From the NCBI GenBank assembly GCA_903859155.1, contig CAIOLO010000165.1, positions 1 through 64,000 on the forward strand: a DNA stretch of 64,000 bases. The letters are read 5' to 3'. Made by a program: the position numbers and the translations under genes. The notes under the pieces were generated by a model. It ran no database searches and was not told where the DNA came from. It was given only the letters and a program-made list of their open reading frames with translations. This DNA comes from an uncultured beta proteobacterium (lineage in GTDB: Bacteria; Pseudomonadota; Gammaproteobacteria; Burkholderiales; SG8-39). Within the stretch, counting starts at the first letter, position 1. Each line of letters begins with the position of its first letter. Shown one piece after another: positions 1-8,559 of the stretch.

Positions 1-259
1 CACCCAGGTCTTCCGTGCCGCGAATGCCCCAGCGTGGCGCATTGAAGTGCAATTGCTGCTTGGTCAGCGAAGACGCGATAGGCTGGCCAACCGTACCGCC
101 AGCTGCGGCGGTAGCATTAACGGAACTGCTGCTGTACTTGGCACTACGCAGCGAGCCGTCGAAGTTTCCGTAGATGCTGACGTTCGCCGACTGCGCCAGG
201 GCAAGTGCGGGGGCAGCCAACGCGCCGGCTACTGCTACAGCCATGAGTTTCTTGTTCAT
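1..259 (-). CDS. Gram-negative general porin, N-terminal fragment
   Basis: This is the first 86 codons of an outer-membrane porin that continues past the left edge. The start at 259 is preceded by a clear AAGGAG ribosome site. The product opens with a typical signal peptide (MNKKLMAVAVAGALAAPALA, cleavage expected after ALAQ) and goes straight into a first beta-strand of the betaproteobacterial porin type (SANVSIYGNFDGSLR). It later contains the WGIRGTEDLG turn typical of the family. Mature proteins of this family form trimeric beta-barrels for small hydrophilic solutes. Specificity cannot be judged from this fragment. The 221 bases between it and trpC would hold its promoter. Confidence 0.85.
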   Translation of the reverse strand, partial: MNKKLMAVAVAGALAAPALALAQSANVSIYGNFDGSLRSAKYSSSSVNATAAAGGTVGQPIASSLTKQQLHFNAPRWGIRGTEDLG

Positions 260-470
260 TAAATGGTATCTCCTTTGTGTTTCGGAATTTGGTGAAACTG
301 AAGCGGTTCGAACGGCACCTCGGCTTCACTACTTAACCCTCCCCTGTCTTGAGGAGTTGGCGCTATTGTGGTGATTACGTACGGGCTTTTCCAGGGAAAG
401 CAGCGTTTTTCGCGATTTGGGCAGCAATTTTGTTGCGTCAATGCAACAGCGTGGCCGGGAAACTTACTAA

Positions 471-488
471 CTCATTGTATTCAATGAG
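471..488. repeat. Short inverted repeat at the trpC stop
   Basis: CTCATTG and CAATGAG pair across a four-base TATT loop, and the trpC stop codon lies inside. A second small inverted repeat, TGTTGC/GCAACA, lies at 431-448. Neither is followed by a T-tract on the minus strand, so a terminator role for trpC is only possible, not shown. Confidence 0.3.
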
Positions 489-1275
489 ATGAAAATATCT
501 CTTCAAGTGCCTTCCCAGGATCCGGTTCGCGCATGAATGCTTCACCCACCAGAAACGCACCAACGCCGTGATTCCGCAGGCGTTGCACATGCTGCGCAGA
601 CAGAATTCCGCTTTCGGTGACCGCCACCCGCTCCGCCGGCACATGCGGCAACAATTGCACGGTGGTATCGAGCGAGGTCACGAAAGTCCGCAGATCCCGG
701 TTATTGATGCCGATGAGGGGCGTCGCCAGCTTTAACGCTGCATCCAACTCTGCGCGGTCATGTACCTCGACCAGCACCGCCATGCCCAGGGACATTGCCA
801 GCGCTTCCAGCGCCTGGAGGTGCCCGGCATCGAGGGCAGCGACAATCAACAGGATGCAATCCGCGCCCCAGGCGCGTGCCTCATAGACCTGATAGGCCGC
901 CACCATAAAATCCTTGCGCAGCGCGGGAATTCGCGCCGCCGCGCGCGCCGCGATCAGATGCTCTGGCGCGCCCTGGAAAAAATGCGCATCGGTCAGCACC
1001 GACATGCAGGCGGCGCCATGCTCGGCATAAGACGCCGCAATGGCCGCCGGGTCGAAATTCTCGCGGATCACGCCCTTGCTGGGACTGGCCTTCTTGATCT
1101 CGGCAATCACGGCGGGCTTGCCGGCGGCGATTTTGGCGCGCAGAGCGCCGGTGAAATCGCGCGCCGGCGGCGAAGACTCCGCCGCTGCGCGCACCTGGGC
1201 CAGCGGTCGCAGCAGCTCGGCAGCGGCGACTTCTTCAGTCTTGAGCTTGAGAATCTTGTCGAGAATGTCGCTCAT
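481..1275 (-). CDS. trpC: Indole-3-glycerol phosphate synthase
   Basis: TrpC closes the indole ring of 1-(2-carboxyphenylamino)-1-deoxyribulose phosphate in tryptophan synthesis. It is a single TIM-barrel domain of normal length (about 264 residues). Family motifs visible in order are [36 protein letters not shown] and FLVGEAFM. I start it at the ATG at 1275 because MSDILDKIL is the usual N-terminus. An in-frame ATG at 1296 would overlap the upstream toxin stop (ATGA) and add seven residues. The order trpG-trpD-trpC is normal, but here a toxin-antitoxin pair lies directly upstream, so trpC is probably transcribed through or from that module. Confidence 0.95.
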   Translation of the reverse strand: MSDILDKILKLKTEEVAAAELLRPLAQVRAAAESSPPARDFTGALRAKIAAGKPAVIAEIKKASPSKGVIRENFDPAAIAASYAEHGAACMSVLTDAHFFQGAPEHLIAARAAARIPALRKDFMVAAYQVYEARAWGADCILLIVAALDAGHLQALEALAMSLGMAVLVEVHDRAELDAALKLATPLIGINNRDLRTFVTSLDTTVQLLPHVPAERVAVTESGILSAQHVQRLRNHGVGAFLVGEAFMREPDPGKALEEIFSSH

Positions 1276-1292
1276 ATCGTCCCGTGAAATTT

Positions 1293-1727
1293 TCATGAGA
1301 AATCGTGAACCCTCAAGCCCATCGCCTTTGCGGCTGCGATTTGAATCCGGTCGGCACTGGCAAACTCGCTGGCGCGCATTCGTTTTGCCGCAGCCAGCTG
1401 CAGCGCGTCGAGCGTCCGCAGCGGAATGGCGGGAAAGGTGTGCATCAAATGTTCGGCCTCGGCGCAGTCATTATCGGTGAGCGGCAGAACGACCAGGTTT
1501 CCGTTGCGCCGATGCGCGGAAAATAGATTCAAAATCGTTTTTTCAAGGCGGCCGCTAATTTGCCGGCTGCGGCGCCGACGCCCCAGCGCACTGCACAACT
1601 CCACGCCCGCCAGCCGGCTGATGGCGACGCTCGACTGCGCGACAAACAGCGCTTCAACATCTTCGGAACGCGCCTCGGCGATGTACCACTTGATCAAGGC
1701 GCTGGTGTCGGCGAAGAGCGAGGCCAC
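1293..1727 (-). CDS. PIN-domain (VapC-like) toxin ribonuclease
   Basis: A 144-residue PIN-domain protein. The acidic active-site residues expected for a metal-dependent RNase are present: Asp7 (FADTSAL), Glu43 (GVELCSAL), Asp107 ([11 protein letters not shown]) and Asp126 (FASADRIQ). It begins three bases after the stop of a small antitoxin-like gene, the standard antitoxin-first arrangement. In known VapBC systems the toxin cleaves tRNA or rRNA when the labile antitoxin is lost; the target here is unknown. Its stop overlaps the upstream candidate start of trpC. The all-acidic site suggests an active enzyme. Confidence 0.88.
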   Translation of the reverse strand: MASLFADTSALIKWYIAEARSEDVEALFVAQSSVAISRLAGVELCSALGRRRRSRQISGRLEKTILNLFSAHRRNGNLVVLPLTDNDCAEAEHLMHTFPAIPLRTLDALQLAAAKRMRASEFASADRIQIAAAKAMGLRVHDFS

Positions 1728-1730
1728 CGC

Positions 1731-1973
1731 CTAAAAATCCCGACTGTCCCGGTCCGCGCGGATCAGCGCTTCGCTGGGGATGGGTTGCAGTTTCTGTCTG
1801 GCACGAAATGCCTTGAGGCTGGGCAGGCGGCGGGGCGCTGCGCCCCCCTCCAACGGCAGCACGCGGGCAAAAGGCTTGCCGTGATGCGTGAGCAGCACTT
1901 CGCCCTCCTGCTCCAGCGCCTTGTTCAAGACCTCGTAACTTGCCCGCATTTCTCGAATACCCAGGGTTTTCAT
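1731..1973 (-). CDS. Phd/YefM-like antitoxin of the PIN toxin
   Basis: An 80-residue basic protein immediately upstream of the PIN toxin. The N-terminus (MKTLGIREMRASYEVLNKAL) followed by GEVLLTHHGKPFARVLPL is the pattern of Phd/YefM-type antitoxins, which bind operator DNA with the N-terminal half and neutralise the toxin with the C-terminal tail. The tail (IRADRDSRDF) is charged, as expected. The family call rests on pattern recognition of short motifs; the antitoxin role is well supported by context. Autoregulation at the direct repeats upstream (2010-2035) is plausible. Confidence 0.8.
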   Translation of the reverse strand: MKTLGIREMRASYEVLNKALEQEGEVLLTHHGKPFARVLPLEGGAAPRRLPSLKAFRARQKLQPIPSEALIRADRDSRDF

Positions 1974-2009
1974 AATTCACTTCCGCAAATTCGAAGAACG
2001 CGAAAATTA

Positions 2010-2035
2010 TGACACATTTTTTATTTGTGACACAT
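2010..2035 (-). promoter_or_regulatory. Candidate operator/promoter of the toxin-antitoxin pair
   Basis: Two copies of ATGTGTCA (minus strand) lie 18 bases apart at 2010-2017 and 2028-2035, 37-62 bases upstream of the antitoxin start. The nearer copy runs into CATAAT, a possible -10 element. No strong -35 is visible. Type II antitoxins usually bind repeats in this position, so this is a reasonable operator candidate. Confidence 0.4.
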
Positions 2036-2082
2036 CGGCAGCCGTTCCTCGCGCGATCACCCGGCCAAAGGCGCTGGCGATT

Positions 2083-2102
2083 CCCTTTAAATCCCTTTAA
2101 AT
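2083..2102. repeat. Tandem 10-bp repeat CCCTTTAAAT x2
   Basis: Two perfect, directly adjacent copies of CCCTTTAAAT in the trpD-antitoxin gap. The function is unknown; it could be a slippage duplication or a binding site. Confidence 0.6.
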
Positions 2103-2113
2103 GCTTGGGTTTA

Positions 2114-2133
2114 TATTAAAGATCGCTTTAATA
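2114..2133. repeat. Perfect 8-bp inverted repeat
   Basis: TATTAAAG and CTTTAATA pair across the loop ATCG. The stem is AT-rich, and on the minus strand it would lie downstream of trpD and upstream of the antitoxin promoter region. It could be a weak terminator or an operator. Confidence 0.5.
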
Positions 2134-2407
2134 CAAAAGAGGCTAATTAAAGCTTGATTTGCATGATCCGCTCTACTGGCAACCACTCGCTGAGCTGGGC
2201 ATCGTTGCTGAAATGACCGGGCAAAAGAAAAACCGCAGCTTTGGTTATCAGTCGTACATTGCGTTACTGACGAAATGACGGGCTCGCGACGCCCGAAAGG
2301 CCAATCCGCGCCGGTGCGGATGCGGGAGAGGTTTAGGACCGCGCGGCCAAAAGCTTGCTGCGCTGCTTCCAAAAGCCGGCGCGAGATCCATGCGCCGGCG
2401 ATCGAAT

Positions 2408-3436
2408 CTAGCCTGGCTGCTGCGTGCTCTTGACGAACTCATCGAGTTTGGCGCGCGCCTTGCCGCTTTGGATCGCGGCGAATGCCTTTTCCACGCCCTC
2501 CTCCAGCGTTGCCGCTTTGCCCGACACATAAATCGCCGCGCCGGCGTTGAGCGCGACGATGTCACGCGCGGCGCCCGCCTTGTTCTCAAGGGACGCCAGC
2601 ACCATGGCGCGCGACTCCTCCACGCTCGCCACCCGGATTGCGGCGGCATCATGCACCGGCAATCCGAAGCGCGCCGGTTCCAGCGTGTACTCTGAAACCT
2701 CCCCGTCTTTGAGCTCTCCCACCAGGGTAGGACCGCTGTTGGATATCTCGTCCAGCCCTTCCATGCCAAAGACGGTGAGGGCATGGCGCGAGCCCAGGCG
2801 CTGCAGGGCGCGGATCTGGATGCCCACCAGGTCGGGATGGAATACGCCCATCACCTGGGTCGGCGCGCCGGCCGGATTGGTGAGCGGTCCGAGGATGTTG
2901 AAAATCGTCCTGACGCCCAGTTCACGGCGCACCGGCGCGGCGTGCTTCATGGCGGAATGATGGGCCGGTGCGAACATGAAGCCCACGCCAACCGTGTCGA
3001 TGCAGCGCCCCACCTGCTCCGGGGTGAGATTGATATTGGCGCCAAGGGCTTCGAGTACGTCGGCGCTGCCCGATTTCGAGGACACCGCACGGTTGCCATG
3101 CTTGGCAACCCGGGCGCCAGCCGCAGCGCACACAAAAATCGCCGCGGTGGAAATGTTGAAGGTGTGCGATCCATCGCCGCCGGTGCCGACCACGTCGACC
3201 AGATGGGTGCGATCGGCCACATTCACCGCGGTGGCCAGTTCGCGCATCACCTGCGCGGCCGCCGTGATTTCGCCGATGGTTTCTTTCTTGACACGCAGGC
3301 CCGTGATAATCGCCGAGATCAGCACCGGCGACATCTCTCCGCCCATGATCTTGCGCATCAGATCGAGCATCTCGTCGTGGAAGATCTCGCGGTGCTCGAT
3401 GATGCGGGACAGGGCTTCCTGCGGGCTGATAGTCAT
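2408..3436 (-). CDS. trpD: Anthranilate phosphoribosyltransferase
   Basis: TrpD joins anthranilate to phosphoribosyl pyrophosphate. The 342-residue protein has an N-terminal helical domain (about 1-70) and the nucleoside-phosphorylase-fold domain with the PRPP-binding GTGGDG loop at residues 84-89. These are followed by [19 protein letters not shown] (anthranilate and PRPP contacts) and [10 protein letters not shown]. Length and motifs are complete. It follows trpG by 16 bases on the same strand and is surely co-transcribed with it. trpC does not follow directly: 434 bases and a toxin-antitoxin pair intervene. Confidence 0.96.
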   Translation of the reverse strand: MTISPQEALSRIIEHREIFHDEMLDLMRKIMGGEMSPVLISAIITGLRVKKETIGEITAAAQVMRELATAVNVADRTHLVDVVGTGGDGSHTFNISTAAIFVCAAAGARVAKHGNRAVSSKSGSADVLEALGANINLTPEQVGRCIDTVGVGFMFAPAHHSAMKHAAPVRRELGVRTIFNILGPLTNPAGAPTQVMGVFHPDLVGIQIRALQRLGSRHALTVFGMEGLDEISNSGPTLVGELKDGEVSEYTLEPARFGLPVHDAAAIRVASVEESRAMVLASLENKAGAARDIVALNAGAAIYVSGKAATLEEGVEKAFAAIQSGKARAKLDEFVKSTQQPG

Positions 3437-3452
3437 GTCAATCCATTCATGG

Positions 3453-4022
3453 TTACACCTTGGTGTTCAGAAAATTTTGCAGCAGTTTCCTGCCGTGTTC
3501 GCTCAAGATCGATTCCGGATGAAACTGCACCCCTTCCACCGCCAGCGACCGGTGGCGTACACCCATGATTTCCCCATCTGCGGTCCAGGCCGTGACTTCC
3601 AGGCACTCGGGCAGGCTCGCGCGCTCGATGGCCAGCGAATGATAGCGCGTGGCCGTGAACGGACTGGGCAGCCCCGCGAACACCCCCGCGCCGGCATGTT
3701 CGATGGGCGAGGTCTTGCCATGCATCAGGGTTGCCGCGTGCACCACTTTCCCGCCGAAGGCCGCGCCAATGGCCTGGTGACCAAGGCACACGCCGAGCAA
3801 CGGAACTTTTCCGGCGAAAGTCCTGATCGCGTCCACCGAAATTCCCGCCTCGGCCGGGGAGCACGGCCCCGGGGAAATAACGACCTGGGCGGGTCGCATT
3901 GCCAGAACCTGCGCGACGCTGGCCTCATCGTTGCGAACCACCTGCACCTCGGCGCCCAGTTCGCCAAAATACTGCACCAGGTTGTAGGTGAAGCTGTCGT
4001 AGTTATCGATCATGAGAAGCAT
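3453..4022 (-). CDS. trpG: Anthranilate synthase component II (glutamine amidotransferase)
   Basis: TrpG releases ammonia from glutamine for TrpE. It is a class I glutamine amidotransferase of 189 residues with the oxyanion motif SPGPCSP, nucleophile Cys79 in GVCLGHQ, and His168/Glu170 in FHPES. Enzymes of this type in some bacteria also serve folate synthesis as PabA; with trpD downstream, Trp is the main role. The usual upstream partner trpE is about 5 kb away behind an opposite-strand island, so trpG-trpD must have its own promoter in 4023-4559. Confidence 0.95.
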   Translation of the reverse strand: MLLMIDNYDSFTYNLVQYFGELGAEVQVVRNDEASVAQVLAMRPAQVVISPGPCSPAEAGISVDAIRTFAGKVPLLGVCLGHQAIGAAFGGKVVHAATLMHGKTSPIEHAGAGVFAGLPSPFTATRYHSLAIERASLPECLEVTAWTADGEIMGVRHRSLAVEGVQFHPESILSEHGRKLLQNFLNTKV

Positions 4023-4559
4023 GATTGGATTAACCTATTTTTTTAATGATGGTAGAAAAGCAATTATTGCTTTAGCACCCTCATTTATACCCGCAAATTG
4101 TTTGGATGCTCCCGGATTAAAGTCCGGAATTTCGGACCTCAATCGCCGAAAGGTTCGGCGCACACCTGGGGATTTCACGCGAGCGACTTACGCCAACGCC
4201 AGCAGGCAGATACGTCAGGATTTAGGCTGGAATTCACGACGCTATTATTGCACCGGTTTTGGGTGCCGCCAATCCCGAAGATTGCCCCGTAACGGCCATA
4301 ATTCGCCTTGGATCACGTTGCCGCGTCGCCATCCGCCAACACCCGTTGCGTGAATCATTGTCCAAATATTATTGGCGAATTGATTGACCACCTCCTTCCA
4401 AATGCGTGGAGGTGTGACACTTTTTTTCTGATATTGCACGAACGCGACAGGGCCACTTCTCGTGGCCACCTCGTCGCTGGTAAAATGGCCTCGGTGTCTG
4501 CGCGAGCGTGTATTTTCTTCCCGCTCTAAAAGGCTTTTCGGCCAGAATCAGGGATTCCG
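4023..4559. other. 537-base intergenic region between trpG and a divergent methyltransferase gene
   Basis: No supported gene. On the minus strand it must carry the trpG-trpD promoter; TATAAA (complement of 4084-4089) is a possible -10 without a clear -35. Two adjacent hairpins, GTCCG/CGGAC near 4126-4141 and CGCCGAA/TTCGGCG at 4144-4160, could form in the leader. A palindromic AGCAAT/ATTGCT lies close to trpG. No run of Trp codons was found, so there is no evidence for classical trp attenuation. A minus-strand open frame (4245-4469) has no recognisable homology. Confidence 0.5.
4144..4160. repeat. Perfect 7-bp hairpin in the trpG upstream region
   Basis: CGCCGAA and TTCGGCG are separated by AGG. 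It lies about 120 bases upstream of trpG and next to a second, weaker hairpin. There is no T-tract on either strand. Confidence 0.5.
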
Positions 4560-5144
4560 ATGAAACTCAACATGGGCTGCGGACACGCTAAGGTCGCTGG
4601 TTTCATCAACGTCGATCTGTATCCAGCGTGCAATCCGGATTTAGTCTGCGACCTAGAGGTTCTACCGTGGCCTTGGCCTGATAACTCGATCGAGGTGGTT
4701 AAGTTTAACCATTGCCTTGAGCATATGGGGCAGAATTCCAGAGTATTCCTAGGAATAATGAAGGAACTCTATCGAATTTGTAAGGATGGGGCACAGATAG
4801 AAATCAACGTACCGCACCCCCGTCATGACGATTTCATCAATGATCCAACTCATGTCAGGATCATTACACCGGAACTCTTGACATTATTCGACCGTGAGCA
4901 AAACGACATGTGGCAGATGACCGGAGCAGCAAATTCGCCCCTTGCTCACTACCTTGATGTCAATTTTAAGATCAAGAGTGCGGTCTCCATTTTGGCCGAG
5001 CCGTACGCCTCTAAGTTCGATAAGGGCGAAATCAGTGCCGAGGCTGCCCAATCCATGGCCCGCGATCTGAATAACGTGATCCGAGAGATCCGGATTGTCA
5101 TCCTTGCATTGAAGGCGACCTCAAACAGAACCGTTGCTGCATGA
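4560..5144 (+). CDS. Class I SAM-dependent methyltransferase
   Basis: A 194-residue protein starting LNMGCGHAKVAGFINVDLYP, which gives the glycine-rich SAM-binding loop (GCG) and the acidic residue ending strand 2 (VDL). Then come DLEVLPWPWPDNSIEVV and FNHCLEHM, the usual pattern of the small Methyltransf_11-type domain. Proteins of this type are common in polysaccharide and glycoprotein clusters. Base composition is clearly lower in GC than the flanking trp genes, which suggests recent acquisition. It starts the opposite-strand island between trpG and trpE. The substrate is not known. Confidence 0.8.
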   Translation: MKLNMGCGHAKVAGFINVDLYPACNPDLVCDLEVLPWPWPDNSIEVVKFNHCLEHMGQNSRVFLGIMKELYRICKDGAQIEINVPHPRHDDFINDPTHVRIITPELLTLFDREQNDMWQMTGAANSPLAHYLDVNFKIKSAVSILAEPYASKFDKGEISAEAAQSMARDLNNVIREIRIVILALKATSNRTVAA

Positions 5145-5406
5145 AGTGAACGCGCAGCATCATCTCCATCACCAAGTGCTGGAAGACCGGTCTTGCCAGT
5201 GGAATTTGGCCGGTATCAGTAACCCCCAGAGGGTGATGCTGATTATCGATCCTCAGGAGCATGGCGGGCGAAACCTCATGGTTCAAGTTAACGTTGAAAA
5301 GCACATTTTTCATTAACACCCCATTTTTACCTGCAATTTAAATCAGATCTCCCCTGGGTTGCCCGAGCAGACTATAAGCATTGATTACGATACCGAATTG
5401 CGCAAA

Positions 5407-7536
5407 ATGACCAACCTCAATTCGAATCCACCTGCTCCGCCGGCGCGACAGCATGCCACGCCAAACGACCGGGCCGCGCAGAAGTTGCTCGACATATTCA
5501 ATCAGGCCCTACGCACATATTGCAGCGGTGATTGGTCGAAGGCAGAGAATTTGTGCAGACAGCTATTGAAGGCCAATCCCGACTACTTTGACGCCCTGAA
5601 CTTGTTAGGAGCAATTACAGCCCAGACCCAACGACTTGAAGAAGCGGCTGCTTTATTAGGGCGCGCTGTTGTTGTGAATCCAAATGATTCTTCAGTTCAT
5701 TGCAATCGCGGCAATGCATTACAAGTACTCAAGCAATTCGACGCGGCTATTGCAAGCTATGACCGCGCGATTGCCATAAAACCCGACTATGCAGAAGCCT
5801 ATAGCAACCGCGGCAATGCGCTGCAAGAGCTCATGCAATTCGATGCGGCTGTTGCAAGTTACGACCGCGCAGTTGCCATCAAGCCTGATTTTGCGGGCGC
5901 CTACAGCAACCGCGGTAATGCACTACAAGAACTCAATCGATTGGACGAGGCTGTAGCGAGTTATGACCGTGCGCTCGCCATCAGGCCCGATTTCGCTGAG
6001 GCTTATTTCTATCGAGGTATCGCCTTACAAAGACTTAAACAATTTGATGCCGCTATTTCGAGCTATAACCAAGTAATTTCCATTTGGCCCGAGCATGCGG
6101 AAGCACACAACAACCGAGGCTATTTGCTGAAAGAATTCAAGCAATTCGAGGCGGCTATTGCGAGCTATAACCGGGCGATTGCCAGCAAGCCGGATTACGC
6201 TGAAGCCTATGGCAACCGAGGCATTGCCTTAAGAGAACTCCAACAATTTGATGCGGCAGTCGCAAGTTATGACCGCGCGATCGCAATCAAACCCGATTAC
6301 ACGGAGGCGTACTACAACCGGGGGATTGCGCAGCAAGAACTCGGACAACCAGAAGCGGCCATCGCAAGTTACGACCTCGCAATTGCACTTGATCCGGATT
6401 ACACGGACGCCCACAGCAACCGGGGCAATGCCTTACTGAGAATCATGCGACTCGAAGCGGCTGTTGCGAGCTATGAGCGTGCCATTTCCATCAAACCCGA
6501 TTTTGCCGATGCCTTCAACAACCGGGGACTTGCACTTCAAGCACTCAAGCAAATCAATGAGGCAATTGCAAGTTACGACTGCGCGATCTCCATCAAACCC
6601 GACTACGCTCAGGCGTACTTGAACAAGTCAATGATTCTGCTATTGACTGGTGATTTTGCAAAAGGCTGGGATTTGTATGAATGGCGCTGGAAAGTCGCTA
6701 AAGCAATATCACAGTGCCGCCATTTTTCCCAACCGCTTTGGCTGGGTAATGAGCCCCTAGCAAATAAAACCATATTGCTGCATTGCGAGCAGGGTTTGGG
6801 CGACACGATCCAGTTTTGTCGTTATGCCAATCTGCTAGCGGAATTAGGGGCAAAAGTGATTGCCGAGGCGCCGAAAGCGCTGCTCGGATTGCTGCATGGA
6901 TTGCAGGGTGTTAGCGAATGCATAGAAATCGGCAACGCGTTGCCGCAATTTGATTATCAATGCCCAATGCTTTCACTTCCATTAGCTTTCAAAACGAGCG
7001 TCACAACCATACCAAGTTCTCAGGCCTACTTGAAAAGTGATGATGCCAAGCTAAGCAAATGGAGCAGCAAGGTGGGTTACAGAACCAAGCCTCGTATTGG
7101 AATTGTTTGGAGCGGTAGCACCGCACATGAGAACGATCATAATCGCAGCGTCGCTCTGTCGGCTTTGCTTCCTTTTTTGCCAAATTCGTTTGACTATTTC
7201 TGCCTGCAAAAAGAACTTCGTGAAACAGACGAAGCGATTCTGCACTCAACATCAATCAGGTATTTTGGTTCGGAGCTTGAAGACTTTACGGATACCGCTG
7301 CGTTATGCGAATTGATGGATGTTGTCATCTCCGTAGACACAAGCGTCGTGCACTTGAGTGGCGCCTTGGGCAAAAAGACCTGGTTGCTGTTGCCATATGC
7401 ACCTGATTGGCGCTGGCTTTTTGACAGGAGTGATAGCCCCTGGTATCCCAGCGTAAAACTATATCGGCAAGAACGGATCGGCGACTGGGAAGGCGTATTC
7501 GCGCGGGTGCGAGCAGATTTGCTGCAGATGACTTAA
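5407..7536 (+). CDS. TPR protein fused to a glycosyltransferase-9-like domain
   Basis: About 709 residues. The N-terminal half is a tetratricopeptide array: one or two degenerate repeats, then nine 34-residue units (5701-6618) with the consensus NRGNAL..L..FDAAIASYDRAIAIKPDYAEAY. After GWDLYEWRWK comes a GT-B-fold domain with ILLHCEQGLGDTIQFCRY, RIGIVWSGS and VISVDTSVVHLSGALGK, the signature of the family-9-like domain found at the end of many TPR proteins. Such fusions act in surface glycan or protein glycosylation. I chose ATG 5407; TTG 5359 is in frame and neither has a clear ribosome site. Low GC and near-identical repeats mark it as foreign to its neighbours. Confidence 0.85.
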   Translation: MTNLNSNPPAPPARQHATPNDRAAQKLLDIFNQALRTYCSGDWSKAENLCRQLLKANPDYFDALNLLGAITAQTQRLEEAAALLGRAVVVNPNDSSVHCNRGNALQVLKQFDAAIASYDRAIAIKPDYAEAYSNRGNALQELMQFDAAVASYDRAVAIKPDFAGAYSNRGNALQELNRLDEAVASYDRALAIRPDFAEAYFYRGIALQRLKQFDAAISSYNQVISIWPEHAEAHNNRGYLLKEFKQFEAAIASYNRAIASKPDYAEAYGNRGIALRELQQFDAAVASYDRAIAIKPDYTEAYYNRGIAQQELGQPEAAIASYDLAIALDPDYTDAHSNRGNALLRIMRLEAAVASYERAISIKPDFADAFNNRGLALQALKQINEAIASYDCAISIKPDYAQAYLNKSMILLLTGDFAKGWDLYEWRWKVAKAISQCRHFSQPLWLGNEPLANKTILLHCEQGLGDTIQFCRYANLLAELGAKVIAEAPKALLGLLHGLQGVSECIEIGNALPQFDYQCPMLSLPLAFKTSVTTIPSSQAYLKSDDAKLSKWSSKVGYRTKPRIGIVWSGSTAHENDHNRSVALSALLPFLPNSFDYFCLQKELRETDEAILHSTSIRYFGSELEDFTDTAALCELMDVVISVDTSVVHLSGALGKKTWLLLPYAPDWRWLFDRSDSPWYPSVKLYRQERIGDWEGVFARVRADLLQMT
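5701..6618 (+). repeat. Nine in-frame 102-bp TPR-coding repeats
   Basis: Nine consecutive units of exactly 102 bases encode 34-residue TPRs with no insertions. Neighbouring units are strongly similar at the DNA level (recurring CGCGGCAATGC and GCAAGTTATGACCGCGC strings), which implies recent expansion by unequal recombination. Copy number may differ among related strains. Confidence 0.85.
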
Positions 7537-7675
7537 GGCCAAAAAAAAACCTCAATACGCCGCGGGTCGAATGTGAAGTTTGGGAACAATTAATTTGAGC
7601 CGCAGCAATCGGATATGGGCATCAAAATGACCTTTTGCACTTCCCTGTTTTCGCTAACATAGGATTGGCAATCAA

Positions 7676-8440
7676 ATGCTTCCGTCAGCCTCCTGTCCCG
7701 TCTGCGAAAGCCCATCGCGGCCGTATGACGTAGTTGATCTGAACAAATCCTGCGAGGAGCAGCGTGGAAAATTCCTCCCGCTCGCAGGCGTGCCAATTTA
7801 TTACTATCTGTGCCAGTCATGCGGGTTCTGCTTTGCACCCGAATTCTCCAGCTGGCCACTCGAAGAATTCGAATCGAAAATCTACAACGATGCCTACATC
7901 ACGGTCGATCCAGATTATCTGGAAAATCGTCCTCGCGACAACGCACAACTGCTGACGCAGTTGTTTGGCGTAAGCCGCACGAGTATCCGACATCTCGATT
8001 ACGGTGGCGGGAATGGCTTGCTTAGCAAGCTGCTCGTCGATTCCGGCTGGGAATCCTCTTCGTATGATCCGTTCGTCGATCGGCAGGTACAGATCAACGA
8101 TCTCGGAAAGTTTGATTTGATATCGGCTTTTGAGGTCTTTGAACACGTTCCGACTCCCTCGCGATTGATCGGTGACTTGGCATCTCTTATTAAGGACGAT
8201 GGTTTGGTCATATTTACCACCTTGATCTCGGAGGGCAACATCGACCCGGCGAAACGCCTGAGTTGGTGGTACGCGTCCCCGCGAAACGGGCATGTCAGCC
8301 TATATACAGCAAATAGCCTGGCGCTCTTGGGTGCAAAGAAAGGCTTCCAATACGCGAGTTTTTCAAACCTTCCCGACCTTTTGCACGTTTATTTTCGAAA
8401 CATCCCTCACTGGGCTCAAAGCGTTGCCGGAGGAAAGTAA
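7676..8440 (+). CDS. Methyltransferase with N-terminal zinc-ribbon motif
   Basis: A 254-residue protein. An N-terminal pair CPVCES (residues 7-10) and CQSCGF (about 45-48) forms a probable zinc ribbon of the type seen in sugar C-methyltransferase-like proteins. The central domain has HLDYGGGNGLLSKLL (SAM loop), an acidic residue in SSYDPFV and the post-loop FDLISAFEVFEHV. It belongs to the same low-GC group as the TPR/glycosyltransferase gene 140 bases upstream and probably modifies a glycan or nucleotide sugar. The exact reaction cannot be deduced. Confidence 0.8.
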   Translation: MLPSASCPVCESPSRPYDVVDLNKSCEEQRGKFLPLAGVPIYYYLCQSCGFCFAPEFSSWPLEEFESKIYNDAYITVDPDYLENRPRDNAQLLTQLFGVSRTSIRHLDYGGGNGLLSKLLVDSGWESSSYDPFVDRQVQINDLGKFDLISAFEVFEHVPTPSRLIGDLASLIKDDGLVIFTTLISEGNIDPAKRLSWWYASPRNGHVSLYTANSLALLGAKKGFQYASFSNLPDLLHVYFRNIPHWAQSVAGGK

Positions 8441-8559
8441 GCCGCAACCTGGCGCTCTGAAGCTGCAGGAGGACACTGCCGGCAGCGGGAAGGAATAAAA
8501 TCCCTCGTTGCAGCGTTAGCCTGATGATTACCGAGCATACGCGTAATGCAGGAGGAAAA

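Larger units (their letters stand above)
1974..2407. other. 434-base AT-rich intergenic region between trpD and the antitoxin
   Basis: No convincing gene is visible. The part next to the antitoxin is AT-rich and holds two direct repeats (2010-2035), a tandem 10-mer (2083-2102) and a perfect inverted repeat (2114-2133). A reverse-strand open frame (2097-2372) has no recognisable motif and no good start, and may be remnant sequence. This gap is unusually long for a trp operon and probably contains a separate promoter for the antitoxin-toxin-trpC unit. Confidence 0.6.

Noticed and set aside
2097-2372. 91-codon minus-strand frame between trpD and the antitoxin
   Set aside because: No motif, poor start and odd composition. 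It may be remnant DNA, but not a supportable gene.
4023-4300. Classical trp leader-peptide attenuator before trpG
   Set aside because: Hairpins exist, but no small frame with tandem Trp codons and no terminator T-tract was found.
4245-4469. 74-codon minus-strand frame upstream of trpG
   Set aside because: The translation looks somewhat protein-like (tryptophan-rich) but matches nothing I know and lacks a ribosome site. It is listed as intergenic.
5098-5319. Small frames on both strands after the first methyltransferase
   Set aside because: No ribosome site, no motif, and the minus-strand one overlaps the end of the methyltransferase gene. Evidence is insufficient.
5701-6618. Repeat array as a CRISPR
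   Set aside because: The 102-base units are contiguous without spacers and encode TPRs in frame.
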